From the NCBI RefSeq assembly GCF_003932715.1, contig NZ_CP020700.1, forward strand, positions 6,160,501 through 6,224,500: a stretch of 64,000 bases of DNA, in the 5' to 3' direction. This DNA is from Streptomyces tsukubensis. GTDB lineage: Bacteria; Actinomycetota; Actinomycetes; Streptomycetales; Streptomycetaceae. How positions within the stretch are numbered: position 1 is the first letter of the stretch; the number at the start of each line of letters is the position of its first letter. Position numbers and translations under genes: made by a program. Under the pieces are notes generated by a model that was given only the letters and a program-made list of their open reading frames with translations, was not told where the DNA came from and did not search any database. This document shows, piece by piece, positions 16,530 to 25,895 of the stretch.

Positions 16530-17738
16530 ATGGAGAGCCCAGGTGACCTACGCGTGAGCCCGACCGAACCGAGCCCTCAGGAAGGCCCGGCCGCCGGGCG
16601 GATCCCCGTCCTGGTACTCGCCGGATTCCTCGGCTCCGGGAAGACGACCCTCCTCAACCATCTGCTGCGCAGCTCCCGCGGCACCCGGATCGGGGCGATC
16701 GTCAACGACTTCGGGTCCATTGAGATCGACGCCATGACGGTGGCCGGGCAGCTCGGGGACTCCACGGTCTCTCTGGGCAACGGCTGCCTCTGCTGTGCCG
16801 TCGACGCAAGCGAACTGGACGTCTTCCTGGAACGGCTCACCCGGCCCGCCGCCCGGCTCGATGTGATCGTCATCGAGGCCAGCGGCCTCGCCGAGCCGCA
16901 GGAACTCGTCCGGATGCTGCTGGCCAGCGACAATGAGCGGATCGTCTACGGAGGACTGGTCGAGGTCGTCGACGCGGCCGAGTACGAGGCCACCCGCGAG
17001 CGGCATCCGGAGCTGGACCGCCATCTCGGCATCGCCGATCTGGTGGTGCTCAACAAGACCGACCGTATCGACGGCGGCGAGCGGGAGAAGCTGCGGGCGG
17101 TGATCGGGACGCGGCTCGGCCCGGGCGCGGCGGTCGTCGAGTCGGTGTACGGGCGGGTCGATCCCGAGCTGTTCTTCGAGCCCCGGCCCGCCTCGGAACG
17201 CGTCGGGCAGCTCGCCTTCGACGATCTCCTCCACGACGAGCACGAGCAGGGCGCCGGGGGTGATCACGGCACGCATCTGCACGCCGCCTACGAGTCCGTC
17301 GCCTTTACCGCGCACCGGCCGATGCACCCCCGGCGCCTGCTCGACCTGCTCGACTCCCGCCCCGGCGGTCTCTACCGGATCAAGGGGTACGTGGACTTCG
17401 GGCCGGCCGACCCGGACCGCCGGTACGCGATCCACGCCGTCGGCCGCTTTCTGCGCTTCACGCCCGAGCCCTGGCCCCGGGACGCCCCGCGCCGCACCGA
17501 TCTGGTGCTCATCGGCTCAGGTATCGACGGCCCGGCCCTGCTCGGCGGACTGGAGACGGCCCGGCGCACCGGCACGGACGCGGCACCCGACGAGCGGAGC
17601 ATGTGGGGTGTGCTGCGGTACGTTCCCGAGCCCGCAGACCCCTCCGACGGAACCGACGGCACTGACGCCGCCGACGCCGCCGCCGATACCACAGGGGAGT
17701 ATCAGGAGCCCGACGCGTCGTACGAGGGCTACCGCTAG
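16530..17738 (+). CDS. CobW/COG0523-family GTP-binding protein
   Basis: The protein is 402 residues from the ATG at 16530 (AGGGG just upstream). A GTG at 16554 with AGGTGA seven bases before it is an equally good start. Walker A is GFLGSGKTT, the family's metal-binding GCLCC lies near residue 89, Walker B-like IEASGLAEP near 118, and the GTP specificity motif NKTD near 171. A His-rich stretch (HDEHEQGAGGDHGTHLH, about 235-250) precedes the CobW C-terminal domain (about 255-355). COG0523 proteins are GTP-driven metallochaperones, often for zinc or cobalt. The Asp-rich end is poorly conserved. It ends against convergent parC. Confidence 0.9.
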   Translation: MESPGDLRVSPTEPSPQEGPAAGRIPVLVLAGFLGSGKTTLLNHLLRSSRGTRIGAIVNDFGSIEIDAMTVAGQLGDSTVSLGNGCLCCAVDASELDVFLERLTRPAARLDVIVIEASGLAEPQELVRMLLASDNERIVYGGLVEVVDAAEYEATRERHPELDRHLGIADLVVLNKTDRIDGGEREKLRAVIGTRLGPGAAVVESVYGRVDPELFFEPRPASERVGQLAFDDLLHDEHEQGAGGDHGTHLHAAYESVAFTAHRPMHPRRLLDLLDSRPGGLYRIKGYVDFGPADPDRRYAIHAVGRFLRFTPEPWPRDAPRRTDLVLIGSGIDGPALLGGLETARRTGTDAAPDERSMWGVLRYVPEPADPSDGTDGTDAADAAADTTGEYQEPDASYEGYR

Positions 17739-17753
17739 CCGGTGCTCCGGGCG

Positions 17754-17792
17754 GCGGGGTGTACGGGCCGAACCCGGCCCGTACATCCCCGC
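17754..17792. terminator. Bidirectional terminator between cobW-like gene and parC
   Basis: TGTACGGGCC (17760-17769) pairs with GGCCCGTACA (17776-17785). The stem extends six more pairs beyond a one-base bulge. It lies between convergent genes. Confidence 0.8.
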
Positions 17793-17806
17793 ACGCCTCC
17801 GGGGGA

Positions 17807-20257
17807 TCAGAGCGCCGGGCCCGCCAGCACCGCGACGGACGACACCGGCGGGGTGCCCGATCCGTCCCGGCGCGGGTCCGGGTCGGGCAGTGCGGCGGGC
17901 GTCCCGTTCTGCTGGGCCGCCCGGGCCGGGGCCCCGCCGGCCCAGGCCAGCAGCAGCACGTCCTCGCCCTTCAGGAACCGCTGGCAGCGCACACCACCGG
18001 TGGCCCGCCCCTTGCGGGGGTACTGGTCGAACGGGGTCAGCTTGACCGTGGTGACCGAATCGTCCAGGGCGCCGGTCGAACCGGCGGCCGTGAACACCAC
18101 CGCGTCCGCCGCCGGGTCGACCGCGGCGAAGGAGAGAACCACGGCACCCTGCCCCAGCTTGATCCCGGCCATACCGCCCGCGGCCCGGCCCTGCGGACGG
18201 ACCTGCGAGGCCTGGAAGCGCAGCAACTGGGCGTCGGAGGTGATGAAGACCAGATCCTCCTCACCGGTACGCAGTTCGCTGCCGCCGACGATCCGGTCGC
18301 CGTCCTTGAGGGCCATCACCTCCAGCTCGTCCTTGTTCGCCGGATAGTCCGGCACCACCCGCTTGACCACACCCTGGACGGTGCCGAGGGCCAGCCCGGG
18401 GGAGTCCTCCGCGAGCGTCGTCAGACAGACCACGGTCTCGTCCGTCTCCAGCGACAGGAACTCGGAGAGCTGCGCACCGCCGGAGAGGTTCGGCGCCGAC
18501 ACCGTCTGCGGCAGCTGCGGCAGGTCGATCACCGCCAGCCGCAGCAGGCGTCCGGCCGAGGTCACCACGCCGATATCGCCGCGCGCGGTCGCCGCGACCG
18601 ACGAAACGATCAGATCGTGCCTGGCCCGCTTCTCGGCCGGCTCCGGCAGCGGGTCACCGCTCGCCGTCCTGGCCAGCAGGCCCGTCGACGACAGAAGCAC
18701 CCGGCAGGGGTCGTCCGCGACCTCCAGCGGCACCGCGGCGACCGGGACGGCCCCCGACTCCAGCAGGACCGTCCGCCGCTCGGTGGCGTACTTCTTGCCC
18801 ACCGCGGCCAGTTCGGCGGAGACCAGCTTCCGCAGCTCGGCGTCCGACTCCAGGATCGCGGTCAGCTCGTCGATCTCGGCCGTGAGCCGGTCCCGCTCGC
18901 TCTCCAGCTCGATCCGGTCGAACTTGGTCAGCCGGCGCAGCGGGGTGTCCAGGATGTACTGCGTCTGGGTCTCGGACAGCGAGAACCGCGCCATCAGGCG
19001 CTCCTTGGCCTGCGCCGAGTTCTCGCTGGAGCGGATGAGCCGGATCACCTCGTCGATATCGACCAGGGCGGTCAGCAGGCCCTCCACCAGATGCAGCCGG
19101 TCGCGCCGCTTGCTCCGGCGGAACTCGCTGCGCCGCCGCACCACGGTGAAGCGGTGGTCGAGATAGACCTCCAGCAGCTCCTTCAGCCCCAGCGTCAGCG
19201 GCTGGCCGTCGACCAGGGCGACATTGTTGATGCCGAAGGACTCCTCCATCGGCGTCAGCTTGTAGAGCTGCTCCAGCACGGCCTCGGGCACGAAGCCGTT
19301 CTTGACCTCGATGACGAGACGCAGCCCGTGGGCCCGGTCGGTCAGGTCCTTGACGTCCGCGATGCCCTGGAGCCGCTTGGCGCCGACCAGGTCCTTGATC
19401 TTGGCGATGACCTTCTCGGGGCCGACGGTGAACGGCAGTTCGGTGACGACCAGGCCCTTGCGGCGCGGGGTGACGTCCTCCACGGTCACGGTGGCCCGGA
19501 TCTTGAACGTGCCCCGGCCGGTCTCGTACGCGTCGCGGATGCCCGCCAGTCCCACGATCCGGCCGCCGGTCGGCAGATCGGGCCCCGGCACGTACCGCAT
19601 GAGGGTTTCCAGGTCGGCGCCCGGGTGGCGGATCAGATGGCGCGCGGCCGCGACGACCTCGCCCAGATTGTGCGGCGGCATATTCGTCGCCATGCCGACC
19701 GCGATCCCGGAAGCGCCGTTGACCAGGAGGTTCGGATACGCGGCTGGGAGCGCAACCGGCTCCTGCTCCTGGCCGTCGTAGTTCGGGGCGAAGTCGACCG
19801 TGTCCTCGTCGATGGACTCGGTCATCAGGGACGTCGCGTCGGCCATCCGGCACTCGGTGTACCGCATGGCGGCCGGGGGGTCGTCATTGCCGAGGGAGCC
19901 GAAGTTCCCGTGGCCGTCGACCAGGGGGAGGCGCATGGAGAAGGGCTGCGCCATCCGCACCAGCGCATCGTAGATCGACTGGTCGCCGTGGGGGTGGAGG
20001 CGGCCCATGACCTCACCGACGACCCGGGCGCACTTCACATAGCCGCGGTCCGGGCGCAGCCCCATCTCGTTCATCTGGTACACGATCCGGCGCTGCACCG
20101 GCTTCATTCCGTCGCGGGCGTCCGGCAGGGCCCGGGAGTAGATGACCGAGTACGCATACTCAAGGAAGGAGCCCTGCATCTCGTCGACGACGTCGATGTC
20201 GAGGATCCGCTCCTCGAAGTCATCGGGCGGCGGGGTTTTGGTGCTGCGGCGGGCCAT
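17807..20257 (-). CDS. parC: DNA topoisomerase IV subunit A (ParC)
   Basis: The 816-residue breakage-reunion subunit partners ParE. The ATG at 20255-20257 is preceded by AGGAG; longer in-frame extensions have no coding character. Winged-helix region: SVIYSRALPDARDGMKPVQRR (about residues 37-57); quinolone-resistance region HPHGDQSIYDALVRMAQPF; catalytic tyrosine in AAMRYTECRM at about 125. The tower and coiled-coil follow, then a C-terminal beta-pinwheel (about 510-800) with degenerate blades and no GyrA box, which supports ParC over GyrA. The last 40 residues are Ala/Pro-rich. It diverges from the M16 peptidase operon. Confidence 0.92.
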   Translation of the reverse strand: MARRSTKTPPPDDFEERILDIDVVDEMQGSFLEYAYSVIYSRALPDARDGMKPVQRRIVYQMNEMGLRPDRGYVKCARVVGEVMGRLHPHGDQSIYDALVRMAQPFSMRLPLVDGHGNFGSLGNDDPPAAMRYTECRMADATSLMTESIDEDTVDFAPNYDGQEQEPVALPAAYPNLLVNGASGIAVGMATNMPPHNLGEVVAAARHLIRHPGADLETLMRYVPGPDLPTGGRIVGLAGIRDAYETGRGTFKIRATVTVEDVTPRRKGLVVTELPFTVGPEKVIAKIKDLVGAKRLQGIADVKDLTDRAHGLRLVIEVKNGFVPEAVLEQLYKLTPMEESFGINNVALVDGQPLTLGLKELLEVYLDHRFTVVRRRSEFRRSKRRDRLHLVEGLLTALVDIDEVIRLIRSSENSAQAKERLMARFSLSETQTQYILDTPLRRLTKFDRIELESERDRLTAEIDELTAILESDAELRKLVSAELAAVGKKYATERRTVLLESGAVPVAAVPLEVADDPCRVLLSSTGLLARTASGDPLPEPAEKRARHDLIVSSVAATARGDIGVVTSAGRLLRLAVIDLPQLPQTVSAPNLSGGAQLSEFLSLETDETVVCLTTLAEDSPGLALGTVQGVVKRVVPDYPANKDELEVMALKDGDRIVGGSELRTGEEDLVFITSDAQLLRFQASQVRPQGRAAGGMAGIKLGQGAVVLSFAAVDPAADAVVFTAAGSTGALDDSVTTVKLTPFDQYPRKGRATGGVRCQRFLKGEDVLLLAWAGGAPARAAQQNGTPAALPDPDPRRDGSGTPPVSSVAVLAGPAL

Positions 20258-20514
20258 CGCGGCTCCTGCTCCTTCACGACCGGTCGGGTTCTGATGCCGA
20301 CCATTGTGGACCGTGGCACCGACAACCCCGACCACCCCCCGCGAACACGCCCCGCGCGGGCGCACGGCGGCGCGCTCCGCTGCGGGCCCGCGCGCCGCGA
20401 CTTCGCCCAGCGCGAACGAGCAGGCGGGCCGGAACTTCGCCACCTGTCAGCGCGCTTGCATACAGTGGCAGTCCTGGGGGGACCAGCTACAGCATCGCGA
20501 TCGAAGGGACGTAC

Positions 20515-21903
20515 ATGCCCATGGGTCACACGGCCACAGCGCAGGCCGGTTCTGGCGGCCTGACAGCTACGGAGCACCGCCTGGCCAACGGCCTGCGCGT
20601 GGTGCTCTCCGAGGACCACCTGACCCCGGTCGCCGCGGTCTGCCTCTGGTACGACGTGGGCTCGCGCCACGAGGTGAAGGGCCGCACCGGCCTGGCCCAC
20701 CTCTTCGAGCACCTGATGTTCCAGGGGTCGAAGCAGGTGCAGGGGAACGGCCACTTCGAACTGGTCCAGGGCGCCGGCGGCTCGCTCAACGGCACCACCA
20801 GCTTCGAGCGCACCAACTACTTCGAGACCATGCCCACCCATGAGCTGGAGCTGGCGCTCTGGCTGGAGGCGGACCGCATGGGCTCGCTGCTGGCCGCCCT
20901 CGACGACGAGTCGATGGAGAACCAGCGGGACGTCGTGAAGAACGAACGCCGCCAGCGGTACGACAACGTTCCGTACGGCACCGCGTTCGAGAAGCTGACC
21001 GCCCTCGCCTACCCGGAGGGCCACCCGTACCACCACACGCCCATCGGCTCCATGGCGGATCTCGACGCGGCGACCCTGGAGGACGCCCGCGCCTTCTTCC
21101 GCACCTACTACGCGCCGAACAACGCGGTGCTGTCGGTCGTCGGCGACATCGACCCGGAGCAGACCCTCGCCTGGGTCGAGAAGTACTTCGGCTCCATCCC
21201 CTCCCACGACGGCAAGCAGCCGCCGCGCGACGGCGCCCTGCCCGACGTCATGGGGCGGCAGCTGCGCGAGGTCGTCGAGGAGGACGTGCCCGCCCGCGCC
21301 CTGATGGCCGCCTACCGCCTCCCGCACGACGGCAGCCGCGCATGCGACGCCGTCGACGTCGCCCTGACCGTCCTCGGCGGCGGGGAGTCCTCCCGGCTCC
21401 ACAACCGCCTGGTGCGCCGGGACCAGACCGCCGTCGCGGCCGGTTTCGGACTGCTGAGGCTGGCCGGGGCGCCGTCGCTGGGCTGGCTGGACGTGAAGAC
21501 GTCCGGCGGGGTCGAGGTGGCGCAGATCGAAGCCGCCGTCGACGAGGAGCTGGCGCGGTTCGCCGCCGAGGGGCCGACGGACGAGGAGATGGAGCGGGCC
21601 CAGGCCCAGCTGGAGCGCGAGTGGCTGGACCGGCTGGGCACGGTCGCGGGCCGCGCCGACGAACTCTGCCGCTACGCGGTCCTCTTCGGCGACCCGCAGC
21701 TCGCCCTCACGGCCGTCCGGCGGGTGCTCTCCGTCACCGCCGACGAGGTGCGCGAGATCGCCGCGGCGCGGCTGCGCCCCGACAACCGGGCGGTGCTGGT
21801 GTACGAACCGGTGCCCGGCACCGAGGGGGAGACGGACGGGGACGCCGAGGGCGCCGCCGCCGACCGCAACGACAACGACGCAGAAGAGGGGGCGGACCAG
21901 TGA
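20515..21903 (+). CDS. M16-family zinc metallopeptidase, catalytic subunit
   Basis: The protein is 462 residues. ATG at 20515 with GAAGGGACGT upstream. The inverted zinc motif HLFEH (HxxEH) lies near residue 63, followed by the downstream glutamate region about 75 residues later (ENQRDVVKNERRQRYDNVPYG), so this subunit should be active. Two pitrilysin/insulinase-type half-barrels (about 18-180 and 185-420) are followed by an acidic tail. No signal peptide is seen, so it acts in the cytoplasm. Its stop overlaps the next start (GTGA): the two M16 proteins are expected to form an active/inactive heterodimer that degrades peptides. Confidence 0.92.
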   Translation: MPMGHTATAQAGSGGLTATEHRLANGLRVVLSEDHLTPVAAVCLWYDVGSRHEVKGRTGLAHLFEHLMFQGSKQVQGNGHFELVQGAGGSLNGTTSFERTNYFETMPTHELELALWLEADRMGSLLAALDDESMENQRDVVKNERRQRYDNVPYGTAFEKLTALAYPEGHPYHHTPIGSMADLDAATLEDARAFFRTYYAPNNAVLSVVGDIDPEQTLAWVEKYFGSIPSHDGKQPPRDGALPDVMGRQLREVVEEDVPARALMAAYRLPHDGSRACDAVDVALTVLGGGESSRLHNRLVRRDQTAVAAGFGLLRLAGAPSLGWLDVKTSGGVEVAQIEAAVDEELARFAAEGPTDEEMERAQAQLEREWLDRLGTVAGRADELCRYAVLFGDPQLALTAVRRVLSVTADEVREIAAARLRPDNRAVLVYEPVPGTEGETDGDAEGAAADRNDNDAEEGADQ

Positions 21904-23297
21904 CCGACGCCACCGAGCCGCTGATCACGATGGACTTCCACCCCCGGCCCGCCTCCGGGGAGCCCACCCCGTGGGCCTTCCCGGCCCCCGACCGCGGAAC
22001 GCTGCCCAACGGGCTGACCGTTCTGCGCTGTCACCGCCCCGGCCAGCAGGTCGTGGCCGTGGAGATCAACCTCGACGCCCCGCTCGGCGCCGAGCCCGAC
22101 GGTCTGGACGGCATCGCCACCATCATGGCCCGGGCTCTGTCCGAGGGCACCGACAAGCGGTCCGCCGAGGAGTTCGCCGCCGAGCTGGAGCGCTGCGGCG
22201 CCACCCTCGACGCCCACGCCGACCACCCCGGTGTCCGGGTCTCCCTGGAGGTGCCGGTCTCCCGGCTGCCCAAGGCCCTCGGGCTGCTCGCCGAGGCGCT
22301 GCGCGCGCCCGCGTTCGACGACGGCGAGATCAAGCGGCTGGTACGGAACCGGCTGGACGAGATCCCGCACGAGACGGCCAACCCGGGCCGCCGCGCCGCC
22401 AAGGAGCTGTACCGCAGCCTCTTCCCGGCGTCGCTGCGGATGTCCCGCCCCCGGCAGGGGACGGAGGAGACGGTGGCCCGGATCGACTCCGCCGGGGTCC
22501 GGGCGTTCTACGAGGCCCATGTGCGGCCCGCGACCGCCACGGCGGTCGTCGTCGGCGACCTGACCGGTGTGGACCTCGACGCGCTGCTCGCGGAGACCCT
22601 CGGCACCTGGCAGGGCGACACGGTGGCGGCCCGTGCACAGCCGGAGATCACCGCCGACGACAGCGGCCGCGTGATCATCGTGGACCGGCCGGGCGCGGTG
22701 CAGACCCAGCTGCTCATCGGCCGGATCGGCGCCGACCGGCACGACCGGGTCTGGCCGGCCCAGGTGCTCGGCACGTACTGCCTCGGCGGCACCCTCACCT
22801 CCCGGCTCGACCGGGTGCTCCGCGAGGAGAAGGGGTACACCTACGGCGTCCGGGCCTTCGCGCAGGTGCTGTGCTCCGCCCCGGACGGTTCGGGCGCCGC
22901 GCTGCTGGGCATCAGCGGCTCGGTCGACACCCCCAACACCGGCCCGGCGCTGGAGGACCTCTGGCAGGTTCTGCGCACCCTCGCCGAGGGCGGACTGACG
23001 GACGCCGAGCGCGATGTCGCCGTACAGAACCTGGTCGGGGTCGCCCCGCTGCGGTACGAGACGGCGGCGTCGGTCGCGGGCACCCTCGCGGACCAGGTGG
23101 AGCAGCACCTTCCGGACGACTTCCAGGGGCAGTTGTACGCCCGTCTGGCACAGACCGGGACGGTCGAGGCCACCGCGGCGGTCGTCAGCGCGTTCCCCGT
23201 GGACCGGCTGGTGACCGTGCTCGTCGGTGACGCCTCCGAGATCGCCGGGCCCGTCCGGGCGCTGGGCATCGGGGAAGTGACGGTGGTGAAGGGCTGA
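21900..23297 (+). CDS. M16-family peptidase-like protein, non-catalytic subunit
   Basis: The protein is 465 residues from a GTG at 21900 overlapping the previous stop. An ATG at 21930 is possible. The M16 fold is clear (GTLPNGLTVLRCHRPGQQVV; C-terminal half with the conserved basic/aromatic motif REEKGYTYGVRAF). The zinc motif HxxEH is absent: the equivalent segment reads GLDGIATIMARALSEGT. This is the usual arrangement in two-subunit M16 peptidases, where the inactive subunit supplies the substrate-binding R/Y pair. Followed by a terminator at 23381-23426. Confidence 0.9.
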   Translation: MTDATEPLITMDFHPRPASGEPTPWAFPAPDRGTLPNGLTVLRCHRPGQQVVAVEINLDAPLGAEPDGLDGIATIMARALSEGTDKRSAEEFAAELERCGATLDAHADHPGVRVSLEVPVSRLPKALGLLAEALRAPAFDDGEIKRLVRNRLDEIPHETANPGRRAAKELYRSLFPASLRMSRPRQGTEETVARIDSAGVRAFYEAHVRPATATAVVVGDLTGVDLDALLAETLGTWQGDTVAARAQPEITADDSGRVIIVDRPGAVQTQLLIGRIGADRHDRVWPAQVLGTYCLGGTLTSRLDRVLREEKGYTYGVRAFAQVLCSAPDGSGAALLGISGSVDTPNTGPALEDLWQVLRTLAEGGLTDAERDVAVQNLVGVAPLRYETAASVAGTLADQVEQHLPDDFQGQLYARLAQTGTVEATAAVVSAFPVDRLVTVLVGDASEIAGPVRALGIGEVTVVKG

Positions 23298-23380
23298 CGG
23301 ACCGGCAGCCGTACGGGTGGGCCGGGCCGGTCGGTCCGGTGGCCCGGCGGCACGCGGTTCGGCAGTGCCGGTGGTACGGG

Positions 23381-23426
23381 CGGAGCCCCGGGCGTTGCGC
23401 GTTGGTGCGCCGCGCCCGGGGCTCCG
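23381..23426 (+). terminator. Terminator of the M16 operon
   Basis: A 14-bp perfect stem (CGGAGCCCCGGGCG at 23381-23394 with 23413-23426) with an 18-base loop that itself contains a small GCGC/GCGC stem. Confidence 0.8.
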
Positions 23427-23501
23427 CTCCGTCAGCTGTCCGTTTTGGTGGGAAGTTGACCGGCATGGGCTGTGGCATGAGCAACAAAGAAGCCCGTTTG
23501 T

Positions 23502-23531
23502 TTGGTGATCGACATGCCGCCCGCCTAGCGT
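23502..23531 (+). promoter_or_regulatory. Candidate promoter of the riboswitch-M23 transcript
   Basis: TTGGTG (23502-23507) and TAGCGT (23526-23531), 18 bp apart, resemble an HrdB-type promoter. Transcription from about 23538 would include the whole riboswitch. Confidence 0.45.
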
Positions 23532-23579
23532 CGATCCGGCTGTTCGCCTGCAGGCGCCGCAAACCGCGGCACGGACAGC

Positions 23580-23733
23580 CATCGCCGAGTCCCCGCCGGG
23601 CGCGAGCCCTGGGGAGCCGGGGACCCATGTCCCCACCGGGGTGAATCGGACCCTTCGCAGCCCGCGGAGGAGCCGTAGGAGACCTTCCTCTCTCCGAACC
23701 CGTCAGCTAACCCGGTAGGCGAGAAGGAAGGAA
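23580..23733 (+). ncRNA. c-di-AMP riboswitch (ydaO-yuaA class)
   Basis: Conserved blocks of this riboswitch class appear in order: CGCCGAGTCC (23583-23592), GGGGAGCCGGGGACCC (about 23610-23625), GGGGTGAATCGG near 23638, GTAGGAGACCTTCCT near 23675 and CCGAACCCGTCAGCTAACC (23694-23712), then GGTAGGCGAGAAGGA. In actinobacteria this element sits ahead of cell-wall hydrolase genes and turns them off when c-di-AMP is high. It ends about 15 bases before the ATG at 23749, which fits control of the M23 peptidase by termination or translation. Confidence 0.94.
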
Positions 23734-23748
23734 AGGACCAGCCTCTCC

Positions 23749-24576
23749 ATGGCGTTTGCCCGAACCAGTGGGAAGCACCGTGGCCCGAGCCGGATGACGC
23801 GCCGCAGCGCGAGCATCGCCGGAGCCGCGACCCTCGCCACCACCGGCGTCATCGGCACCCTCGCCGCCCCCGCGTTCGCCTCCGACGGCGACGGCCGGGA
23901 GCAGAACGGCGACCCGGGCACCCTGAGCGCCGAGGACACGGGCACCCTTCAGATCCTCGCCGCCGAGCAGCCCGGCACCCTGCAGCCGCTCTCCGCGTCG
24001 GATTCGCTCTCCGGCCAGGTCGCCGACCAGGCCCACGCCCAGAAGCAGCAGGCCGTGGCCCGTGCGCAGGCGGAGGCGGAGGCCAAGCGCGAGGCCGAGG
24101 CGCGGGCCGAGGCCGAGCGGGAGGCCCGTGAGCGCGCCGCCCGTGACGCCGAGCGCAAGCGGCTGCTCAACACCTGGACGTCCCCCGTCGAGGGTTCGGA
24201 CGTCACCACCTCCTACCGGGCCAACAGCGCGCTCTGGTCCTCCGGTACGCACACCGGCATCGACTTCCACGCCTCGACCGGGACGAAGATCGTGTCCGTG
24301 GGCGCGGGCACCGTCGTCGAGGCGGGCTGGGGCGGGGCCTACGGCTACAACGTCGTCATCGAGATGCGCGACGGCTCGTACACCCAGTACGCGCATCTGT
24401 CGTCGCTCTCCGTCTCCGCCGGGCAGACCGTGATGCCCGGCCAGCAGATCGGCCGCGCGGGCTCCACCGGGAACTCCACCGGGGCGCACCTCCACTTCGA
24501 GGTCCGCACCGGCGCGGAGTACGGCTCGGACGTCGACCCGGTCTCGTATCTGCGCGGAAAGGGCGTCAGGGTCTGA
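23749..24576 (+). CDS. Secreted M23-family peptidoglycan endopeptidase
   Basis: The protein is 275 residues from the ATG at 23749. A signal peptide (hydrophobic part ASIAGAATLATTGVIGTLAAP, with an AFA-type cleavage site near residue 44) leads to a linker and a strongly charged Ala/Glu/Arg coiled coil (about 95-138). A LytM/M23 domain fills the C-terminus (about 145-270), with zinc ligands in HTGIDFHA and the catalytic HLHFEV, so it should be active. The coiled coil may dock the enzyme at a divisome or wall partner. It is controlled by the c-di-AMP riboswitch directly upstream and ends at a strong hairpin. Confidence 0.94.
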   Translation: MAFARTSGKHRGPSRMTRRSASIAGAATLATTGVIGTLAAPAFASDGDGREQNGDPGTLSAEDTGTLQILAAEQPGTLQPLSASDSLSGQVADQAHAQKQQAVARAQAEAEAKREAEARAEAEREARERAARDAERKRLLNTWTSPVEGSDVTTSYRANSALWSSGTHTGIDFHASTGTKIVSVGAGTVVEAGWGGAYGYNVVIEMRDGSYTQYAHLSSLSVSAGQTVMPGQQIGRAGSTGNSTGAHLHFEVRTGAEYGSDVDPVSYLRGKGVRV

Positions 24577-24650
24577 CCTCCCGGGTCCGCCCGCCCCGCT
24601 TGTATCGGGCGTAGCCGCTCCTCGGCTTTCTCGCCTGTTTTCGCTCGTTT

Positions 24651-24685
24651 CGCAGTGCCCCGGCGCCCGGCGCCGGGGCACTGCG
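24651..24685 (+). terminator. Terminator of the M23 peptidase gene
   Basis: A 17-bp perfectly complementary pair of arms (CGCAGTGCCCCGGCGCC at 24651-24667 with 24669-24685) separated by one base, followed by a short T-rich stretch. Some inner pairs must open to form the loop. Confidence 0.8.
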
Positions 24686-24836
24686 CGTTTCGGCCTGCCG
24701 TGTTTCCCGGTGGCCGGAAGATATCCACGGTTTATCGGGGGCTGTCGGAATTTCCGGGTGCCTGGCATAGAGTCGTTCGGTAAATGCGAGCGGCTGCATT
24801 CCGTCGCTTCGTCCGGATCACAGCGGAGGTACGGGT

Positions 24837-25541
24837 ATGCGGGTTCCCGCGCAATCGGTCTGCAGGGCGATTCGCGACGACATCGTCTCCGGGGTCTTCC
24901 CGCGCGGCGGTCGGCTGGCGGAGGAACAGCTCGCCCGGCGGTACGGGGTCTCCCGGGTGCCGGTCCGGGAAGCGCTGCGGACCCTGGAGTCGGAGGGTTT
25001 TGTCACCACCCGGCGCCATGCGGGGGCGTGTGTCGCCGAACCCACCGAGCAGGAGGCCGCCGATCTGCTGGAGATCCGGGCGCTGCTGGAGCCGCTGGCG
25101 GCGGCCCGGGCCGCCCGGCACCGTACGGAGGCGCATCTCAAGGTGCTGCGCGGTCTGGTGCGGCTCGGGCAGGAGCGGGCGGCCCGGGGCCAGGTGGGAG
25201 AGTTGCGGTCGCTGGACGGCTGGTTCCACGAGACGCTCGCCCAGGCGTCCGCAGGCTCCGGGCTGATCGCGCTGCTGCTGCCGTTGCGCCGGAAGATCGC
25301 CTGGATGTACGCGGTGGAGCCGGCGGCCCGGCGGCCCGTGGAGTCGTGGGCCGAGCACGGGGCGATCGTGGACGCCGTGGGGCGGCGGGACCCGGAGCGG
25401 GCACGGGCGCTGGCGGTGCTGCACATGGAGCGGGCGGTTGATGCGTACCGGCTGCGCTTCGCGGAGCGGGAATCGGGGGGCCGTGACGCGGGGGCGGGCG
25501 CCGGATCGACCGCCGGGGCGGGCGCCGCGGTCCGCCGCTGA
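24837..25541 (+). CDS. GntR-family regulator with FCD domain
   Basis: The protein is 234 residues, ATG at 24837 with GGAGG upstream. The GntR winged helix occupies residues 1-70 (QLARRYGVSRVPVREALRTLE with the recognition helix), and a C-terminal all-helical FCD domain runs from about 78 to 205 (ADLLEIRALLEPLAAARAAR, then RSLDGWFHETLAQASG-like and EHGAIVDAV). The tail is Gly/Ala-rich and disordered. It precedes convergently placed ptsH, as I recall for other Streptomyces, but a role in PTS sugar control is only an inference. Confidence 0.9.
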   Translation: MRVPAQSVCRAIRDDIVSGVFPRGGRLAEEQLARRYGVSRVPVREALRTLESEGFVTTRRHAGACVAEPTEQEAADLLEIRALLEPLAAARAARHRTEAHLKVLRGLVRLGQERAARGQVGELRSLDGWFHETLAQASAGSGLIALLLPLRRKIAWMYAVEPAARRPVESWAEHGAIVDAVGRRDPERARALAVLHMERAVDAYRLRFAERESGGRDAGAGAGSTAGAGAAVRR

Positions 25542-25895
25542 CCCGGAGTCCGGCAACATTCCGTCAACACAACATGCGATCGCATTTAACACGGGCGCGG
25601 TAGAAAAGAGCGGGGGCTATTCTTTTCCCCGGGTCTTCGGTGTTCCAGGAGTGGTCCGACGGGATTTCCCGTACCGGATTCCCGGGTGGGATCGGCGTGG
25701 GGTTATTGGGGTTATTCAGGCTTTCCCGGGCGGCTTCGGGGGCAGGGTGATCACCTGCGCGGTGTGCAGCCCTGTGCGGTGTGCGGTTCTCGGTGTGCGG
25801 CGGGAAAAGGAACAGGCGCCGATCCCGGCCGGGGGATCGGCGCCTGAGTTCCGGGACCGCGGCGAGGCGCGGCCGGGCCATGCGGCGGAGTCGGC
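25542..25895. other. Gene-free region between the GntR gene and ptsH
   Basis: These 354 bp lie between convergent genes. The only clear structure is the ptsH terminator at 25813-25846. The stretch 25560-25720 is unusually AT-rich for this chromosome and contains CATTTAACACGG and GGGTTATT elements without an assignable role. Confidence 0.6.
25813..25846 (-). terminator. ptsH terminator
   Basis: A 14-bp perfect stem (CAGGCGCCGATCCC at 25813-25826 with 25833-25846) with a six-base loop, about 50 bases beyond the ptsH stop on the minus strand and followed there by a T-rich run (GTTCCTTTTCCC). Confidence 0.8.
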
